A DNA stretch of 5,619 nt from Flavipsychrobacter stenotrophus (GCA_947372365.1 CANBTK010000173.1:1-5619); one strand, 5' to 3'. Shown: positions 1-5,619, counted from the stretch's first letter. Notes: generated by a model not told the origin, from the letters alone. Program-made: numbers and translations.

Positions 1-599
1 TGAAAGCCCTGCAAAAAGACCCCAACAATGCTACCGGCCTTTTTAACCTGGGCAGCGCTTTGTACCAGAATAAGAAATACGACTCATCGCGCAAGGTAAT
101 GGCATCTACCGCTAACGCACTAAAAGATAAAAATGGCAAGGCTGCCGCCAACTACAACATAGGCAATACCTATATGGCCCAGCGCAACTGGGATGAAGCC
201 ATTAACGCTTATAAAAATACCCTGCGCAATAACCCACAGGACGCTGATGCCAAGTACAACCTGTCGTATGCCGAGCAAATGAAAAAGCAGGACGACAAAA
301 AAGGCGGCAAAAACGATAAGAAAGACCAGAATAAGGATAAAAAAGACCAGCAAAAAGATAAACAGCAACAGGACAAAGACAAAAACGATAAAGACAAGGA
401 CAAGCAGCAAGGCCAGCAGGACCAGGACGACAAAAACCAGAAGGACGACAAGAACCAGCAGCCCCAGAGCCAGCCCAGCAAGCTTTCGCAGCAACAGGCC
501 GACCAGATACTGAATGCGCTGCAACAGGAAGAAAAGAAACTACAGGACAAGCTCAAGAAAGAAAAAGCTATTCCGCTGAAACTGGATAAAGACTGGTAA
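1..599 (+). CDS. batC: BatC-type TPR protein, 3' part (5' end outside the window)
   Basis: The reading frame is already open at the window edge; the first full codon is at position 3, giving 198 visible residues and a TAA stop at 597-599. Numbering from that codon, two tetratricopeptide repeats lie at about residues 9-42 and 47-80 (FNLGSALYQNKKYD, then NYNIGNTYMAQRNWDEAINAY, with the usual NNP after the second helix). A very polar stretch made almost only of Lys, Asp and Gln follows at about 94-156. A helical tail starts SKLSQQQADQILNAL and ends KLDKDW. TPRs, then a K/D/Q linker, then a tail ending in KDW is how I recall BatC of the Bacteroidota batABCDE (aerotolerance) operon, where TPR proteins accompany von Willebrand-domain membrane proteins. 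The exact biochemical role is not established. The other bat genes would lie upstream, outside the window. Another TPR protein with a charged tail is the alternative. Confidence 0.75.
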   Translation, partial: KALQKDPNNATGLFNLGSALYQNKKYDSSRKVMASTANALKDKNGKAAANYNIGNTYMAQRNWDEAINAYKNTLRNNPQDADAKYNLSYAEQMKKQDDKKGGKNDKKDQNKDKKDQQKDKQQQDKDKNDKDKDKQQGQQDQDDKNQKDDKNQQPQSQPSKLSQQQADQILNALQQEEKKLQDKLKKEKAIPLKLDKDW

Positions 600-630
600 T
601 GCCCATTGCGGCCAGCACATAATAACATAG

Positions 631-661
631 CCCACACCCGCAAAAGTGTGGGTTATTTTTT
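631..661 (+). terminator. Intrinsic terminator of batC
   Basis: The stem CCCACAC (631-637) pairs perfectly with GTGTGGG (646-652) around an 8-base loop. It is followed by TTATTTTTT (653-661). It lies 31 bases after the batC stop and faces the right way to end the bat transcript, so batC is probably the last gene of its operon. Confidence 0.85.
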
Positions 662-1077
662 GACAGCCAGCCCCACTACCAACATACCCTCTCCCCAAAT
701 ACAACGCCCTTTATTTATAGAAATCAGCGCAGTAAAATTGGTCGCACAACACACCGCCTTTCAAAATGCTTTGCAGGAATTACGTGCAGTGGTACTGCAA
801 TTGTACAAGCCTATCGTTTTGCATTTTTCGCTGTTTGTATTTTTTGTGTGCATGCACAATCACAAAACATGTAGTGCAACCAGTAAAATTGATTGCGCTT
901 AATGTACAAGCAAAAATCAAAGTATACTATTGCCCTTTTGGCCACTAACCCACAGTTGCTAACAACTTATCAACACTCCAAGATATTTTTTGCAAAAAAA
1001 ATCGGAATAATTTTTCTACTGGAAAATTTCTTTCTAATATTGTGTAGGGATTGTACTTACTAACCCATCCTTATAGA
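662..1077. other. Gene-poor intergenic region with short repeats and palindromes
   Basis: I see no convincing gene on either strand. The longest open frame (606-902) starts inside the batC terminator and gives a compositionally random product. Visible structure: an imperfect direct repeat beginning CAGTAAAATTG at 730-746 and 881-897, whose three mismatches are all transitions; TGTACAAGC at 802-810 and 903-911; a small hairpin GCAGT/ACTGC at 786-798; a perfect 12-bp palindrome TGTGCATGCACA at 847-858; and a perfect 14-bp palindrome of six T, GC, six A at 986-999. The sequence becomes AT-rich toward 980-1045. The region could hold regulatory sites, a small RNA or decayed sequence; I cannot tell which. 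Confidence 0.5.
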
Positions 1078-1110
1078 GTCCGGCAGCCACAACCTCGCCG
1101 GACTTTTTTT
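1078..1110 (+). terminator. Intrinsic terminator with no gene upstream, before rluE
   Basis: GTCCGGC (1078-1084) and GCCGGAC (1097-1103) form a perfect 7-bp GC-rich stem with a 12-base loop. Seven T follow directly (1104-1110). The reverse orientation has no T-run, so it acts on the + strand. The nearest upstream + gene, batC, already has its own terminator more than 400 bases earlier. This one must therefore end a transcript that starts in the gap (small RNA) or work as an attenuator in the rluE leader; the rluE start codon is 46 bases further on. Confidence 0.8.
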
Positions 1111-1156
1111 GTGCCCTGAAACATAGGCGGGGTGGAGGTTTCAGCAAATTACAAAC

Positions 1157-1741
1157 ATGCACAAGTACTACATTTTTTACAAGCCGTACCTTACTATTTC
1201 GCAGTTTTCACCCGAGGGCGAAAAGGTTACGCTCGCACAACATTTGCCTGGCCTTGCAAAAGATGTTTACCCTGTTGGCCGCCTCGACCATGATAGCGAA
1301 GGCCTGTTGTTATTAACAGACGATAAGGCGCTCACCAACCAATTACTTAACCCTTCATTCGCACACAAGCGCACCTACTATGCACAGGTGGAAGGTGCAA
1401 TAACACCCGAGGCTATAGCGCGCTTACAAAATGGTGTAACGATATCTATTGATGGCAAACAATACCTCACCAAAAAAGCAGGGGCAGTATTATTGCCACA
1501 AGAACCTACACTACCTGAGCGCAACCCACCTATCCGCTTCAGGAAAAATATTCCCACATCGTGGGTAGCCATAACACTTACCGAAGGCAAGAACCGGCAG
1601 GTGCGCCGCATGACGGCAGCAGTAGGTTTCCCTACATTGCGGCTGGTGCGGTATTCTATTGGTGCCGTTACTATAGATGGGTTGGAACCAGGTACTCACC
1701 GCCTTTATAATGATGAGGTAAAACGGTTGCTGCTGGACTGA
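1157..1741 (+). CDS. rluE: 23S rRNA pseudouridine synthase, RluE type
   Basis: This 194-residue protein of the RsuA/RluB/RluE/RluF pseudouridine synthase family lacks the N-terminal S4 domain, as RluE does. The catalytic motif GRLDHDSEGLL lies at residues 41-51, with Asp44 as the expected nucleophile. RNPPIRFRKNIPTSW (122-136) is a block I recognise from RluE. EGKNRQVRRM (143-152) is the conserved C-terminal family motif. In E. coli, RluE makes pseudouridine 2457 in domain V of 23S rRNA; the same target here is inferred from similarity. The ATG at 1157 puts the family's first strand (YYIFYKPY) right at the N-terminus, so the start is well supported. No Shine-Dalgarno sequence sits at the usual distance (GGTGGAGG ends 19 bases upstream). 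It appears to be monocistronic, with no clear terminator on its 3' side. Confidence 0.92.
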   Translation: MHKYYIFYKPYLTISQFSPEGEKVTLAQHLPGLAKDVYPVGRLDHDSEGLLLLTDDKALTNQLLNPSFAHKRTYYAQVEGAITPEAIARLQNGVTISIDGKQYLTKKAGAVLLPQEPTLPERNPPIRFRKNIPTSWVAITLTEGKNRQVRRMTAAVGFPTLRLVRYSIGAVTIDGLEPGTHRLYNDEVKRLLLD

Positions 1742-2164
1742 TTATTTTCTTGGTGCTTCCCTTGCTATTACCCCTTTAAAAGCAATGCCCCTTCATTGCA
1801 ATAGCCTTGGCAACACTAAATGAAATTGGCACTGTTGAAATAAACGGCTACCCTATATCAACTACCCACCGCTGGCCATTTCAAGTATTTTCGTTTACCG
1901 CATTTTTATTTATGCCCGCAGCAGCACACACTCAGGCAATTCCATATCAATTTGGGCGCTTGCAGCAACATTGCATGCCGGCACCACATATTGATGGCTA
2001 TGTAAAAACGGTACCGGGAAAAATGTTTTTTTTGCAAGCGTTAGCGGTTGCGCCATCGCCTGTAAATGCACCTCAGCAAGGCAATCAGCTGTTTAAAGGG
2101 TGTTAGCGCATAATTAATATTGCACCTTTTCAATTAATAATGGTTACTATTCGCTAAGTATAGC
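1742..2164. other. Intergenic gap between rluE and adk with one doubtful open frame
   Basis: No gene can be supported. A + frame is open from 1780 to 2106 (TTG at 1807, about 99 residues). Its product matches no family I know, has no ordered motif and has no convincing start. The minus strand is broken by stops in all frames over this stretch. Near the left end, GCAATG (1782-1787) pairs with CATTGC (1794-1799). Read on the minus strand this stem is followed by TTTT, so it could be a weak terminator for a leftward transcript; on the + strand it has no T-run. The region may be decayed coding sequence or long untranslated sequence. Confidence 0.4.
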
Positions 2165-2172
2165 TATTTTTG
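2165..2172 (+). promoter_or_regulatory. Probable -7 element of the adk-obgE promoter
   Basis: TATTTTTG matches the Bacteroidota -7 consensus TAnnTTTG at every fixed position, and a C follows it as is common. It lies 25 bases before the adk start codon, which would give a short leader starting near 2178. No good -33 TTTG element is visible about 19-21 bases upstream, so the assignment rests on the -7 box alone. Confidence 0.4.
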
Positions 2173-2197
2173 CGCCGTATATCAATTGTGATTATTC

Positions 2198-2782
2198 ATG
2201 TTTAACCTAGTACTATTCGGGCCTCCAGGAAGCGGAAAAGGCACCCAATCTGAAAATATTGTCAATACCTATAACCTGCAGCATATATCTACAGGCGATT
2301 TGCTGCGCGATGAAGTAGCCCGCCATACGCCACTGGGCGTGGAGGCGCAGAAATACATGGACCAGGGCATACTTGTACCTGACGAAGTGGTAATAGGTAT
2401 GATAAGCAGCAAGATTGACGAATCGCCAGATGCCCGTGGCTTTGTATTCGATGGCTTCCCGCGCACCCGTGCACAGGCTGAAGCATTGGACAAACTACTG
2501 GAGTTTAAAAACACCAAAATTGACCTGGTACTGGCGCTTGACGTGTCGGAGCAGGAGCTTATCAAGCGCCTTGTAGGCCGTGGCCTTACATCTGGCCGCA
2601 GCGATGATAACGAAGAAGTGATAACTAAACGAATAAAAGAGTACCGTTCTAAAACTGAGCCAGTTGCCAGCTATTACGATGCATACGGCAAATTGGAAAC
2701 AGTAATGGGCAACCATCCGGTTGATGAAACCTTCAAACTATTATCCAAAAATATAAATAAGTACTTACTACCGGCACTATAG
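2198..2782 (+). CDS. adk: Adenylate kinase
   Basis: Adenylate kinase interconverts ATP + AMP and 2 ADP in the cytoplasm and is essential for adenine nucleotide balance. The 194-residue protein has the P-loop GPPGSGKGT at residues 8-16, the AMP-binding segment [10 protein letters not shown] (31-40), the core motif DGFPRT (85-90), and the short lid region [12 protein letters not shown] (127-138). The lid lacks the zinc-binding Cys set, so this is the short-lid form, of normal length for that class. The ATG at 2198 places the first beta strand MFNLVLFG directly before the P-loop. No Shine-Dalgarno sequence is visible. The TAG stop shares its last base with the GTG start of obgE, so the two are almost certainly translated from one mRNA. 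In many Bacteroidota hpt precedes adk and obgE; there is no hpt directly upstream here. Confidence 0.97.
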   Translation: MFNLVLFGPPGSGKGTQSENIVNTYNLQHISTGDLLRDEVARHTPLGVEAQKYMDQGILVPDEVVIGMISSKIDESPDARGFVFDGFPRTRAQAEALDKLLEFKNTKIDLVLALDVSEQELIKRLVGRGLTSGRSDDNEEVITKRIKEYRSKTEPVASYYDAYGKLETVMGNHPVDETFKLLSKNINKYLLPAL

Positions 2783-3792
2783 TGGAGAGAGGAAATTTTG
2801 TTGACCATATACGTATTTTCACCCACTCCGGTAAAGGAGGGGCAGGTAGTTCACACTTTGCACGCACCAAGTTTAACCCACAGGCAGGGCCTGACGGGGG
2901 CAACGGTGGCCGTGGGGGGCATATCATATTAAGGGGCAGCCATCAGCTATGGACCCTGATACATATGCGCTATTTCAAAAACGTTATAGCCAAAGATGGC
3001 GTTAACGGCAGTAAAAATAAATGCACAGGCGCCGATGGCCCTGATATTATACTGGAAGTACCACTGGGCACTATTGCCTATGATGAGGAAACCGGCGATA
3101 TAGAAGCTGAAATACTGGAAGACGGGCAGGAAGTAGTATGGGTACCGGGCGGCCGTGGCGGCCTGGGCAACTATAACTTTGCCACATCGACCAACCAGGC
3201 ACCTGAATACTCCCAACCCGGCGAGCAAGGGCACGAAGGCTGGAAAGTACTGGAACTGAAAATACTTGCCGATGTAGGCCTTGTAGGCTTCCCTAATGCG
3301 GGTAAGTCAACCCTGCTGTCAGTAGTAAGCGCAGCCAAGCCTAAAATTGCCAATTACGCCTTTACAACGCTGGTACCCCAGCTGGGTATTGTGCCCTACA
3401 GGGATAACCTCTCGTTTGCCATGGCCGACCTGCCGGGTATAATAGAAGGCGCAGCCGAAGGCAAAGGCCTTGGGCACCGTTTCCTGAGGCATATAGAACG
3501 CAATGCAGTATTGCTCTTCCTGATACCTGCCGACAGCCCGGACCATGCCAAAGAATTCGATATATTGCTCAGCGAACTGGAACAATATAACCCTGAATTG
3601 CTGGATAAGGAAATCATTATAGCCATAAGCAAGTGCGAAATGCTGGATGAAGAACTTAAGGAAGCGATTGCAGCTACATTGCCGGAAAATATCCCGCACC
3701 TCTTCATCTCCTCCCTTGCCAGCCTCGGCATAGTGGAATTAAAAGATGAACTGTGGCGTGCCCTCACGTGGGAAGGCGACGAAGGCGAATAG
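2782..3792 (+). CDS. obgE: Obg-family GTPase, ribosome assembly (ObgE/CgtA)
   Basis: Obg GTPases bind the 50S subunit late in its assembly and are linked to growth and stress control. The 336-residue protein starts with a glycine-rich Obg domain (about 1-160, with SGKGGAG at 16-22 and PGGRGGLGN at 122-130). The G domain follows: G1 GFPNAGKST (169-177), switch I YAFTT (192-196), G3 DLPG (216-219), G4 SKCE (283-286) and G5 near SSLAS (310-314). The long C-terminal extension of the E. coli protein is absent, as is usual in Bacteroidota. The start is GTG at 2782, overlapping the adk stop as TAGTG. It gives the expected N-terminus (NFVD six codons in), and no nearby ATG competes. G4 normally reads NKxD; Ser for Asn is, as I recall, common in this phylum, but Glu in place of the specificity Asp is unusual. 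Confidence 0.97.
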   Translation: MERGNFVDHIRIFTHSGKGGAGSSHFARTKFNPQAGPDGGNGGRGGHIILRGSHQLWTLIHMRYFKNVIAKDGVNGSKNKCTGADGPDIILEVPLGTIAYDEETGDIEAEILEDGQEVVWVPGGRGGLGNYNFATSTNQAPEYSQPGEQGHEGWKVLELKILADVGLVGFPNAGKSTLLSVVSAAKPKIANYAFTTLVPQLGIVPYRDNLSFAMADLPGIIEGAAEGKGLGHRFLRHIERNAVLLFLIPADSPDHAKEFDILLSELEQYNPELLDKEIIIAISKCEMLDEELKEAIAATLPENIPHLFISSLASLGIVELKDELWRALTWEGDEGE

Positions 3793-3814
3793 AAATTTTA
3801 TAAGTGATACTTTG

Positions 3815-3842
3815 AAGGGGCGCATTTTTTGCGCCCTTTTTT
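3815..3842 (+). terminator. Intrinsic terminator of adk-obgE
   Basis: GGGCGCA (3818-3824) pairs perfectly with TGCGCCC (3830-3836) around a T5 loop, and flanking AAG can extend the stem into the T-run. TTTTTT (3837-3842) follows. It is 22 bases after the obgE stop and closes the adk-obgE transcription unit, so the lipoprotein gene downstream needs its own promoter. Confidence 0.92.
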
Positions 3843-4027
3843 ATGCTGCCTAACGCCGGGGAAAAGCCAATCCGCTATAAACTATAGCACGAATTCAAGC
3901 CCACCACCATTTTTGGCGCGAAATTTGCAGGGTAGAAGGGTGTGGCCAGCAAGATAATTTTAGCCCATTATACTATTGCTAACCACAAAACGTTCATCTA
4001 CTATTACGCATTTAAACTCCAGAAAGT

Positions 4028-4741
4028 ATGAAAATTACCAAAACCCTGCTAACAGCCCTGTCTGTTACAATCATGTTTGCTTCGTGCAAAAAAGAAAGCA
4101 ACAATACTACTGTGGCCCCGTCACACAGGGCATCTATAATGTTTATCAATGGCTGCGCGGGCACCACACAGGCCAGTGGCTCATTTTCTGGTACAGTAGT
4201 TAGCGGAGCTACAGCAGTAAACCTGTTTTCCTCCAGCGGGTATCAGTACATAACGTTAGATACACTCTACCCCGCCGTGCCTATTACATTCAAAACAACA
4301 TCTGGCACGCTGCTCAAAGACACTACCTATGCCTGCATTGAAAACGTACATTACACGGCATTGCTGGGTGGCACGCTGGCAAAGCCTTCTATTTCTTTTA
4401 CAAAGGATGAATTGGGTGGCATGACGGGCGGCAAAGCCAAAATAAGGTTTGCCAACCTTACCGGCGACTTACCTAATGCGGCTTTTGAATATGGCACTAC
4501 AGCACAGTTGAATCTAATTTTCAGTGGGGTAAACCCGTCGCAGATAACCAGCTTCGCGGAAGTGGACCCGGGCACAATGACCTTCTGCGCATATGACCCG
4601 GCCAACAAAACTGCAACTATACGTTATTTCGGGCTACGGCAGATTGAAGGAGGGAAGTACTATACGGTATTCCTTTCCGGCACGGCTACAGGCACCGCCA
4701 ATTACAACTTGCAGCTTACACAGGTTGACAATACCCCTTAA
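4028..4741 (+). CDS. Secreted lipoprotein with two DUF4397-like halves
   Basis: This 237-residue protein begins with a signal peptide (KITK, then a hydrophobic segment) ending in a lipobox Phe-Ala-Ser-Cys, with Cys20 as the lipid-anchored residue. KKESNN follows and then a short Thr/Ser-rich linker. The rest is a predicted beta-rich domain in two similar halves. ASIMFING (35-42) to YTALLGGTL (109-117) corresponds to AKIRFANL (137-144) to YTVFLSGTA (212-220). Strand patterns of RxRFxN plus YTVxxxGT resemble DUF4397, which occurs in many Bacteroidota surface lipoproteins of unknown role. The family call is from pattern memory, not from a search. It sits alone between the obgE terminator and a convergent hairpin. 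No function can be assigned; an outer-membrane or surface location is inferred from the lipobox. Confidence 0.8.
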   Translation: MKITKTLLTALSVTIMFASCKKESNNTTVAPSHRASIMFINGCAGTTQASGSFSGTVVSGATAVNLFSSSGYQYITLDTLYPAVPITFKTTSGTLLKDTTYACIENVHYTALLGGTLAKPSISFTKDELGGMTGGKAKIRFANLTGDLPNAAFEYGTTAQLNLIFSGVNPSQITSFAEVDPGTMTFCAYDPANKTATIRYFGLRQIEGGKYYTVFLSGTATGTANYNLQLTQVDNTP

Positions 4742-4768
4742 CGAAGCATGGGAATACGCGAGGAATAT

Positions 4769-4808
4769 ATAAGGCTAACAGCAGGCTACAGCCAACTGTT
4801 AGCCTTAT
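4769..4808. terminator. Long perfect hairpin between convergent genes, likely bidirectional terminator
   Basis: The 13-base arm at 4769-4781 is perfectly complementary to 4796-4808, with a 14-base loop that contains a smaller GGC/GCC pairing. It lies 27 bases after the lipoprotein stop and 3 bases before the ahpD stop on the other strand. The stem ends are A/T-rich (ATAAGG/CCTTAT), so either strand gives a short, imperfect U-run (TTATTA on +). Placement and symmetry point to a shared terminator, although its U-tracts are weaker than those of the other terminators here. Confidence 0.65.
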
Positions 4809-4811
4809 TAC

Positions 4812-5402
4812 TTAAAAGGTAACGCAAAGCCCTTTTATAACCGCACCCAGCCTTATGGCATCGTAAATGCGTGGCTCACTCGCCCCCTGCTCCTTAACCG
4901 ACTGCTCGTGCGATGTAACACAGCGCTCGCAGCCATTTACTGCCGATACTACCAGGCTTATCAGCTCAAACAGCCCTTTACCCATGGTAGGTGCCATCAT
5001 AACACTCATCCTTAGCCCGGCAGGTGTTTTATCGTAATACTCATTGCCGCCCATATAATGGCGGAAACGGTAAAAAACGTTATTGACGTTCATTATAGAA
5101 ACGCAGGCATGTGTTTCAGAAAGCTCTTCTATAGTTGCACCTTCCTTTAGCGCAAGCGCTCCGAAAGCTGAAATAAGCGTTTTATTTTTTTCATTTATGG
5201 CAACTGCCTTAGCTATCAGGTAGGCCTCCTTTTTTGTGAGGTTTTTCGCTGCCAGCAAACCCGAAACATTCAGCTTCAGGTCGCGCAGGTATTTGCTGTT
5301 TACCGCCGCAAGGCTGCTCAGCCCGTCCGACACGAATGATGTATCCACACCCAGGTCCTGCAAAAAACTGGTGACGGTTTCATTATTTATTCCTGCTTCC
5401 AT
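4812..5402 (-). CDS. ahpD: AhpD-like alkylhydroperoxidase (carboxymuconolactone decarboxylase fold)
   Basis: AhpD proteins are all-helical thiol reductases. In Mycobacterium tuberculosis AhpD passes electrons from lipoamide to the peroxiredoxin AhpC and has weak peroxidase activity. The 196-residue product carries the AhpD signature E-x11-C-x2-C-x3-H exactly, as Glu146, Cys158, Cys161 and His165 (NGCERCVTSHE). Upstream it has the conserved NNVFYRFRHYMGG segment (107-119). An N-terminal helical repeat (about 49-100) matches the two-repeat architecture and length of AhpD (about 177 residues in M. tuberculosis). The ATG at 5402 is the only start, since an in-frame TGA lies 24 bases upstream. The gene follows a peroxiredoxin gene on the same strand, which supports a peroxide-defence role. 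The His of the mycobacterial CxHC is Arg here. A terminator-like hairpin separates it from that gene. Confidence 0.85.
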   Translation of the reverse strand: MEAGINNETVTSFLQDLGVDTSFVSDGLSSLAAVNSKYLRDLKLNVSGLLAAKNLTKKEAYLIAKAVAINEKNKTLISAFGALALKEGATIEELSETHACVSIMNVNNVFYRFRHYMGGNEYYDKTPAGLRMSVMMAPTMGKGLFELISLVVSAVNGCERCVTSHEQSVKEQGASEPRIYDAIRLGAVIKGLCVTF

Positions 5403-5443
5403 TCCAATAAAATTAGGTTGGTTTCAAAATGTGTACAATAGAA

Positions 5444-5478
5444 AAAGGTGTGCAGCACCAAAAGGCCTGCACACCTTT
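5444..5478 (-). terminator. Intrinsic terminator/attenuator between peroxiredoxin and ahpD
   Basis: AAAGGTGTGCAG (5444-5455) and CTGCACACCTTT (5467-5478) form a perfect 12-bp stem with an 11-base loop. Read on the minus strand the stem is followed by more T (TTTTTC in total), giving a standard terminator 58 bases after the peroxiredoxin stop. The + strand has no gene to end here. It should cut off most peroxiredoxin transcripts, leaving ahpD to read-through or to a promoter within about 40 bases upstream of its ATG. Confidence 0.82.
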
Positions 5479-5536
5479 ACTCTTCGTAATATATTGTTTT
5501 GTGTACCCTCGCCAGTGGCAGGGCATTGAAATATTA

Positions 5537-5619
5537 CTATCCTACTGCAGGCTCCAGTGTTTCTTCGCCCTTTACCCAGTTACATGGGCAAAGCTCGTCG
5601 GTCTGCAATGCATCCAGTA
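5537..5619 (-). CDS. AhpC/Prx1-type 2-Cys peroxiredoxin, C-terminal end only
   Basis: The minus strand is open from the window edge to a TAG at 5537-5539. It encodes 26 complete codons reading LDALQTDELCPCNW, then VKGEETLEPAVG. DALQ followed by a Cys-Pro-x-Asn-Trp block and a G-E-x-T-L tail is the resolving-cysteine C-terminus of typical 2-Cys peroxiredoxins, which reduce H2O2 and organic peroxides. The first Cys of CPCNW is the expected resolving residue; a second Cys follows two positions later. The peroxidatic Cys and the start are outside the window. The neighbouring ahpD could supply its reductant. The class is clear from this short segment, but AhpC versus another Prx1 member cannot be decided, so I give no symbol. 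Confidence 0.85.
   Translation of the reverse strand, partial: LDALQTDELCPCNWVKGEETLEPAVG

Noticed and set aside
120..643. Two overlapping minus-strand open frames (120-524 and 209-643), one looking like a hydrophobic Val/Leu/Phe-rich membrane protein, the other Ser/Leu/Phe/Cys-rich
   Set aside because: They are antisense shadows of the Lys/Asp/Gln-rich batC linker; the complements of those codons give hydrophobic or Ser/Leu-rich residues automatically, and the + frame has TPRs and a conserved tail.
606..948. Short + open frames (606-902 and 766-948) in the gap after batC
   Set aside because: The first begins inside the batC terminator; neither has a motif, a plausible start context or protein-like composition.
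967..975. TTATCAACA, resembling a DnaA box, beside AT-rich sequence, suggesting a replication origin
   Set aside because: Only one imperfect box is visible, with no cluster of boxes and no origin-associated gene such as dnaA, dnaN or rpmH in the window.
1378..1699. Minus-strand open frames inside rluE
   Set aside because: They lie wholly within a confidently identified + gene and show no family motifs.
2269..3767. Minus-strand open frames over adk and obgE
   Set aside because: They are shadows of two well-identified housekeeping genes.
3920..3928. GAAATTTGC as a -7 element for the lipoprotein gene
   Set aside because: The first base of TAnnTTTG is wrong, no -33 element is present at the right distance, and it would give a leader of about 100 bases; too weak to list.
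3976..4203. A 75-codon + frame overlapping the lipoprotein start
   Set aside because: It is out of frame with the lipoprotein, whose signal peptide and lipobox show the true frame.
5236..5529. A + frame across the ahpD start and the prx-ahpD gap
   Set aside because: It is antisense to ahpD and runs through the minus-strand terminator hairpin; no motif is visible.

Overview
The window reads as ordinary chromosomal sequence from a member of the Bacteroidota, possibly near Chitinophagales, although the rank below phylum is a guess. The evidence is a BatC-type aerotolerance TPR protein, a lipoprotein with the bare Cys-Lys-Lys-Glu start common in that phylum, a short-type adenylate kinase joined to obgE, start codons without Shine-Dalgarno sequences, and a TAnnTTTG-type -7 element upstream of adk.

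Layout. Positions 1-599 hold the 3' end of batC (+), closed by a strong intrinsic terminator. Positions 662-1156 have no convincing gene but carry short repeats, palindromes and a second intrinsic terminator (1078-1110) with no gene in front of it. rluE (+, 1157-1741) is a 23S rRNA pseudouridine synthase. A second gap (1742-2197) holds only a doubtful open frame and ends in the probable adk promoter. adk and obgE (+, 2198-3792) overlap by one base in TAGTG, so they are probably co-transcribed and translationally coupled, and a textbook terminator follows. A lone DUF4397-like surface lipoprotein (+, 4028-4741) comes next. A perfect 13-bp hairpin then separates it from a convergent minus-strand peroxide-defence pair: the 3' end of an AhpC/Prx-type peroxiredoxin (5537-5619), then ahpD (4812-5402). 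A terminator-like hairpin lies between these two.

Functionally, adk (nucleotide homeostasis), obgE (ribosome assembly GTPase) and rluE (rRNA modification) are housekeeping genes. batC, the peroxiredoxin and ahpD have links to aerobic or oxidative stress. The lipoprotein has no assignable role. I found no mobile element, CRISPR array, tRNA, rRNA or defence system, and nothing that amounts to a new multi-gene system. The best leads are the orphan terminator before rluE (a possible small RNA or leader attenuator), the terminator-like hairpin between prx and ahpD, the SKCE form of the ObgE G4 motif, and the repeat-bearing gap at 662-1020.
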